Shown here one piece after another: positions 6,109 to 8,783 of a DNA stretch of 8,783 bases. Position 1 is the first letter of the stretch. The number at the start of each line of letters is the position of its first letter. The stretch is from positions 1 through 8,783 of the forward strand of contig URTH01000064.1 of NCBI GenBank assembly GCA_900550775.1, given 5' to 3'. The notes beneath the pieces are model-generated. The model searched no databases and had not been told where the DNA came from. It saw nothing but the letters and a program-made list of their open reading frames with translations. This stretch comes from an uncultured Eubacteriales bacterium. GTDB taxonomy: Bacteria; Bacillota; Clostridia; Monoglobales; Monoglobaceae. A program made the translations under genes and the position numbers.

Positions 6109-7232
6109 CAATCGCTCAGCTCCGATCCGTTCATACTCTTTGAGGCAGTTCCGCTGCCGCTGCCACTGCCATTGCTACTACTGCTACTGCCGCTGCTATT
6201 GTTACTGCCACTGCTGCTTCCGCCGTTACTGCCGCCGCTGCTGCTGCCGCTGCCCGTTCCCGTCTGTCCGCTGCTGCTCTTGCTGCCGCTGCTTTTTGCC
6301 GTATCGGCCGAGGATTTCGGCTTTGCGGTCGCCTCAGACTTCGTACTACTACTGCTGCTACTGCTATTGCTATTGCTGCTGCCCGACGTGCCGGACTTGC
6401 CGGCCGAAGAAGTGCTCTCGCTCCGATCCTCTGTACCGTCATCTTTTGACTTGGCATCATCCTCAGTGCCGGTCGCAGACGGTTCATCCCGTTTGATCTC
6501 TTCCGTAAAGCCGGTAAGTACACATACCTGCGACAGTTTTCCGATCGAGACGGCCGGCTGAACGGTCGCATATTTTGACATGTTGGTATGATCTTCTCCG
6601 ATCTCCAGCACGGTGCCGATCAAAAGGCCCTTGGGATAGACGCCGCCCATGCCGGAGGTTTCGATATAGTCGCCGATTTTGATGTCGGTGTCACGCGCCA
6701 GATACCCGATCCGGCACAGTCCCTGCTGCAGCAGTGCGGTATCTCCCTCTACCACGCCCAAATCCTTGGAACGTTCAATCATGCTGCCCACGCCGCTGTC
6801 CGGGTCTAAAATCGTGATGATCTCCGCCCAGTTGCTGCCGACCTTATACACCTGGCCGATCAGCTCTTTATTGGCGGTCAGCACCGGCTGATTCTTCAAA
6901 ATTCCGTCATTGCTCCCTTTGTTGATGGTAAAGCTGCTGTACCAGTTGGACGGATCCTTTGCGATCACCTGTGCCGCAACCAGATCCAGCTTGCTCTCGG
7001 TTTTCATCAGGTTCAGCATCGCGCGCAGCTCCTGGTTTTCCTGGGTCAGCCCCTCGGTATCGCGCACCTGTTTATCGAGCGCAACGTTCTCCTGTTTGAG
7101 CGCCTCGTTCTCGGCGCGCAGCGACTTCACGCTGCCAAAGTATGAAAAAATCCCCTGTATCCAGCCGCCAACGCCGCTCGCCGCCGTCTGCCCCGGCTCT
7201 GCCGCCGCGCCGACGGCTGGGCTGCATTTCAC
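6108..7232 (-). CDS. mreC: MreC, 5'-truncated at a breakpoint, with Ser/Gly-rich C-terminal tail
   Basis: MreC is the extracellular scaffold of the rod elongasome that binds PBP2. The open frame runs from a GTG at 7232 (374 residues), but MreC similarity only begins near residue 13 (about 7194), at [19 protein letters not shown]. The usual first 40-60 residues, with the start and membrane anchor, are gone, and the bases upstream encode QueA on the other strand. A coiled coil covers about 34-70 ([19 protein letters not shown]), and the beta-barrel core covers about 75-245, including [47 protein letters not shown] and the [12 protein letters not shown] end. Residues about 249-374 are an unusual acidic, then Ser/Gly/Asn-rich tail. 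The stop overlaps the mreD start. Without an anchor, the product as read would stay in the cytosol; a chimeric assembly is a serious alternative. Confidence 0.9.
   Translation of the reverse strand: MKCSPAVGAAAEPGQTAASGVGGWIQGIFSYFGSVKSLRAENEALKQENVALDKQVRDTEGLTQENQELRAMLNLMKTESKLDLVAAQVIAKDPSNWYSSFTINKGSNDGILKNQPVLTANKELIGQVYKVGSNWAEIITILDPDSGVGSMIERSKDLGVVEGDTALLQQGLCRIGYLARDTDIKIGDYIETSGMGGVYPKGLLIGTVLEIGEDHTNMSKYATVQPAVSIGKLSQVCVLTGFTEEIKRDEPSATGTEDDAKSKDDGTEDRSESTSSAGKSGTSGSSNSNSSSSSSSTKSEATAKPKSSADTAKSSGSKSSSGQTGTGSGSSSGGSNGGSSSGSNNSSGSSSSSNGSGSGSGTASKSMNGSELSD
6149..6382. repeat. Low-complexity imperfect trinucleotide region encoding the MreC Ser/Gly tail
   Basis: Plus-strand reading shows runs of CTG, CTA, TTG, CCG and CCA units (6149-6293 and 6343-6382), read on the minus strand as serine and glycine codons. 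Serine is encoded by mixed AGC/AGT codons rather than one repeated unit, which suggests the tail is maintained at protein level rather than being a fresh expansion. Such DNA is prone to slippage and short-read mis-assembly. Confidence 0.7.
7188..7200. other. Breakpoint joining mreC to queA
   Basis: To the left, the minus strand reads MreC down to its post-anchor region. To the right, the plus strand reads QueA from [13 protein letters not shown] (codons 7192-7230). The two similarities meet within about ten bases, and both genes lack their 5' parts at the same point. Neither gene has a remnant of its own start. Confidence 0.75.
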
Positions 7233-7806
7233 GAAGGAGCTTCTGGAAAAGCTGCAGGCACAGGGCGTGAACCTTGCCTATGTGACGCTTCATGTCGGGC
7301 TTGGCACGTTCCGCCCGGTGAAGGCGGAGGAAATCACAGACCATCATATGCACAGCGAGTTCTGCATGATGAGTGCCCAAACGGCGAAGCTTCTCAACGA
7401 AACGCATCAAAGCGGCCACCGCATCGTCTGCGTCGGCACAACGTCCTGCCGGACAGTCGAATCGCTCGTGGAGCCCGACGGCACGTTCCGTGAAAAATCC
7501 GCGTGGACGGAGATCTTCATCTACCCGGGCTATCAGTTCAAAGCGCTCGACGCGCTCATTACGAACTTCCACCTGCCGGAGAGCACGCTCGTTATGCTCG
7601 TCTCCGCGCTCGCAGGTCGCGAGAATATCCTGCATGCCTATCATGTGGCCGTGCAGGAAAAGTACCGTTTTTTCTCTTTTGGCGATGCGATGTTTATTGG
7701 AGTCGGGATATCCAAAAACGGCGACAATGGCAAAAAGTCAGCAATTTCAAGCGTTTCGGAGGATGCAACCGTACCGGATGGCGAGAATGACGAAACCGAC
7801 CGGTAA
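7192..7806 (+). CDS. queA: tRNA preQ1(34) ribosyltransferase-isomerase, C-terminal part only, with foreign C-terminal tail
   Basis: QueA transfers and isomerises the ribosyl group of S-adenosylmethionine onto preQ1 in tRNA, giving epoxyqueuosine. What remains is about 169 family residues from the conserved AAPTAGLHF motif through [32 protein letters not shown] ([14 protein letters not shown]), the IYPGY and [13 protein letters not shown] motifs, and the closing [10 protein letters not shown]. The N-terminal half of this roughly 340-residue family is absent. The frame stays open to the left only as antisense of mreC (from an ATG at 6910), so no native start or ribosome site exists. After MFI, where the family normally ends, 35 unrelated residues follow (7699-7803), all encoded in the inverted-repeat segment. 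Threonine codons are ACG 11, ACA 3, ACC 0, unlike the mre operon. The motifs look closest to Negativicutes-type QueA (impression only). Confidence 0.9.
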   Translation, partial: PGSAAAPTAGLHFTKELLEKLQAQGVNLAYVTLHVGLGTFRPVKAEEITDHHMHSEFCMMSAQTAKLLNETHQSGHRIVCVGTTSCRTVESLVEPDGTFREKSAWTEIFIYPGYQFKALDALITNFHLPESTLVMLVSALAGRENILHAYHVAVQEKYRFFSFGDAMFIGVGISKNGDNGKKSAISSVSEDATVPDGENDETDR

Positions 7807-7827
7807 TGAAATGCACGTCCCGACTCC
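7699..7827. repeat. 129-bp segment bounded by a perfect 10-bp inverted repeat, abutting the queA 3' end
   Basis: GGAGTCGGGA (7699-7708) is exactly inverted as TCCCGACTCC (7818-7827). The left repeat starts at the codon right after the last QueA family residue. The segment supplies the 35-residue tail and stop codon of that frame. No transposase and no obvious target duplication are present. It may be a miniature inverted-repeat element, a repeated intergenic element, or recombination-site DNA of the adjacent serine recombinase. The bases 7828-7913 that follow hold no gene I can support. Confidence 0.55.
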
Positions 7828-7913
7828 GCAACATCGAGGGTATGTGTATGAAATTGAGCAACTTTTTTCTGCATGAAAACTGAATAATCGCCGCATAACA
7901 GCGGATATAGAAG

Positions 7914-7943
7914 AAGCCCCGGCCGATGTGGTCGGGGCTTGTT
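7914..7943. terminator. Bidirectional terminator at the recombinase 3' end
   Basis: An 11-bp stem with one G-T pair (7914-7924 with 7930-7940) and a GATGT loop is followed on the plus strand by a short T run (GTTTTA, 7941-7946). On the minus strand it is followed by a T-rich stretch (complement of 7903-7913). It lies four bases past the recombinase stop and separates it from the queA frame. Confidence 0.85.
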
Positions 7944-8783
7944 TTATGTCTTGTATTTGAACCGGTGGGCTGTGCCGTTTCGGAAGGTGATGGCGGTGAT
8001 CCGTCCGTCCGTTGCTTCGACCTCCTGCACGATGTTCAAAACGAAATCCCTGATTGCCGTTGGGTCGAGTGTGCGGACGAGCTTCTCATAGTCAACGCTG
8101 GCGTCCTCGATCAGCTTGTTGACCATGATGAAGTAGCTGGCTTTCTTCAGGAAGTCCGAGCTGTCCTCGCTGCTCGAAAGACCGGTTGCGGCCAGTTCTG
8201 CGATCCGCTTGTCTGTCTCCGCGAGCTGGCGTTCGATGTTGGTACGCTCAACGATGAAATCCTTCTCCGGCATCGCCTCGTCGTCGTACAAAAAGAGCGC
8301 GTTCAGACGAGAGAGCGCCGTCTCCAGCTTTCGTTTCCGCGCCTTCAGGTTGTCCATATCGCGTCCTTCACCGCTGGCCGATGTGAAAGCGTACTGCGGC
8401 CGATATTCGACTGCTTCGCCTGCCTCCGCGAACGAGGAGCGGAGCTGCTGAACTGCTTCGTGATTGACGCTCTCGACCGCCTTGAAGGTCTCACCGCGCA
8501 GCAATTTACGCTCCAGAACATCCGGCTGTATGTCTGCTGCGCTGTTGCGAGCCGCTCTGATGATGTTGGCGGCGTAGTTCAGGACGAAGGAGCCGACCGT
8601 GAGATCCGAGATGTACTTGTTGGTGCAGGTCGTTCCCTTGCGGCGACGACTGGCACAGGCGTACTGAGATGGACGGAAGCCATTCGCTCTGCGCTTATCT
8701 GCCGAAGCCGACATATTCGACCCGCAGATGCCGCACCGCATCAGACCGCTGAAGATGTGGGTATGCTTTCTGGCGTATGACTT
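7944..8783 (-). CDS. Large serine recombinase, C-terminal part (5' end outside window)
   Basis: The frame is open to the right edge, so 279 residues of the C-terminal side are visible. The first residues, HIFSGLMRCGICGSNM, are the hallmark junction into the recombinase zinc-ribbon domain, with candidate zinc ligands C17, C20, C43 and C52 in the visible part. A charged coiled coil (about 135-195) follows, the part that in this family controls synapsis and directionality. The catalytic resolvase domain would lie outside the window. These site-specific integrases of phages, conjugative elements and Tn4451-like transposons usually sit at an element end, which fits its place beside the disrupted queA end. 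The C-terminus looks complete (ITAITFRNGTAHRFKYKT) and a terminator follows. Which element it belongs to cannot be seen. Confidence 0.93.
   Translation of the reverse strand, partial: KSYARKHTHIFSGLMRCGICGSNMSASADKRRANGFRPSQYACASRRRKGTTCTNKYISDLTVGSFVLNYAANIIRAARNSAADIQPDVLERKLLRGETFKAVESVNHEAVQQLRSSFAEAGEAVEYRPQYAFTSASGEGRDMDNLKARKRKLETALSRLNALFLYDDEAMPEKDFIVERTNIERQLAETDKRIAELAATGLSSSEDSSDFLKKASYFIMVNKLIEDASVDYEKLVRTLDPTAIRDFVLNIVQEVEATDGRITAITFRNGTAHRFKYKT

Noticed and set aside
6160..6380. Possible CRISPR or tandem-repeat array from the regular CTG/CTA pattern
   Set aside because: No spaced unique sequences or fixed repeat unit; the pattern is coding low complexity in frame with MreC.
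6140..6571. Long Cys/Tyr-, Leu- or Ala/Arg-rich open frames opposite or overlapping the end of mreC
   Set aside because: They are shadows of the trinucleotide-like serine/glycine coding DNA; no ribosome sites and extreme amino acid bias.
6910..7191. Upstream part of the 298-codon frame leading into QueA, as a real fusion protein
   Set aside because: It is exactly antisense to conserved mreC codons and has no QueA-like or other recognisable sequence.
7641..7874. Minus-strand 77-codon frame over the queA end and inverted-repeat segment
   Set aside because: Half of it is antisense to conserved QueA codons; no ribosome site or recognisable domain.

Overview
The window looks like a low-to-mid GC Gram-positive chromosome of the Clostridia type, possibly an Oscillospiraceae/Ruminococcaceae relative. 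The evidence is sigma-A-like promoters, strong GGAGG ribosome sites, a short Bacillus-length MgsA, and an mreC-mreD-mrdA elongasome operon. No tRNA, rRNA or CRISPR array was seen.

Bases 1-2330 hold small metabolic and regulatory genes. A short-chain dehydrogenase (SDR, cut by the left edge) converges on an AraC-family regulator. That regulator diverges from a flavoprotein reductase with an iron-sulfur-like cysteine motif. The regulator/flavoprotein gap carries two back-to-back consensus promoters and a short dyad. Bases 2331-2648 have no gene but contain a 19-bp inverted repeat enclosing 57 nt and then a bidirectional terminator.

Bases 2649-7200, all on the minus strand, carry mreC > mreD > mrdA (PBP2) and then mgsA under its own promoter. 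MreC and PBP2 both end in long low-complexity tails. The minCDE and rodA genes that often lie between mrdA and mgsA in clostridia are absent here.

At about 7190-7200 the sequence changes abruptly. MreC has lost its start and membrane anchor, and the opposite strand becomes the C-terminal half of QueA (queuosine biosynthesis), which lacks its N-terminal half. Threonine and phenylalanine codon choice also changes at this point. This is either a genomic breakpoint (large deletion, transfer) or a chimeric contig.

The QueA homology ends at about 7698, exactly where a 129-bp segment bounded by a perfect 10-bp inverted repeat begins; this segment supplies a foreign 35-residue tail and the stop codon. 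Beyond it are a bidirectional terminator and the 3' part of a large serine recombinase running off the right edge. Bases 7190-8783 therefore look like mobile-element boundary DNA, or DNA from another genome, next to a housekeeping operon.
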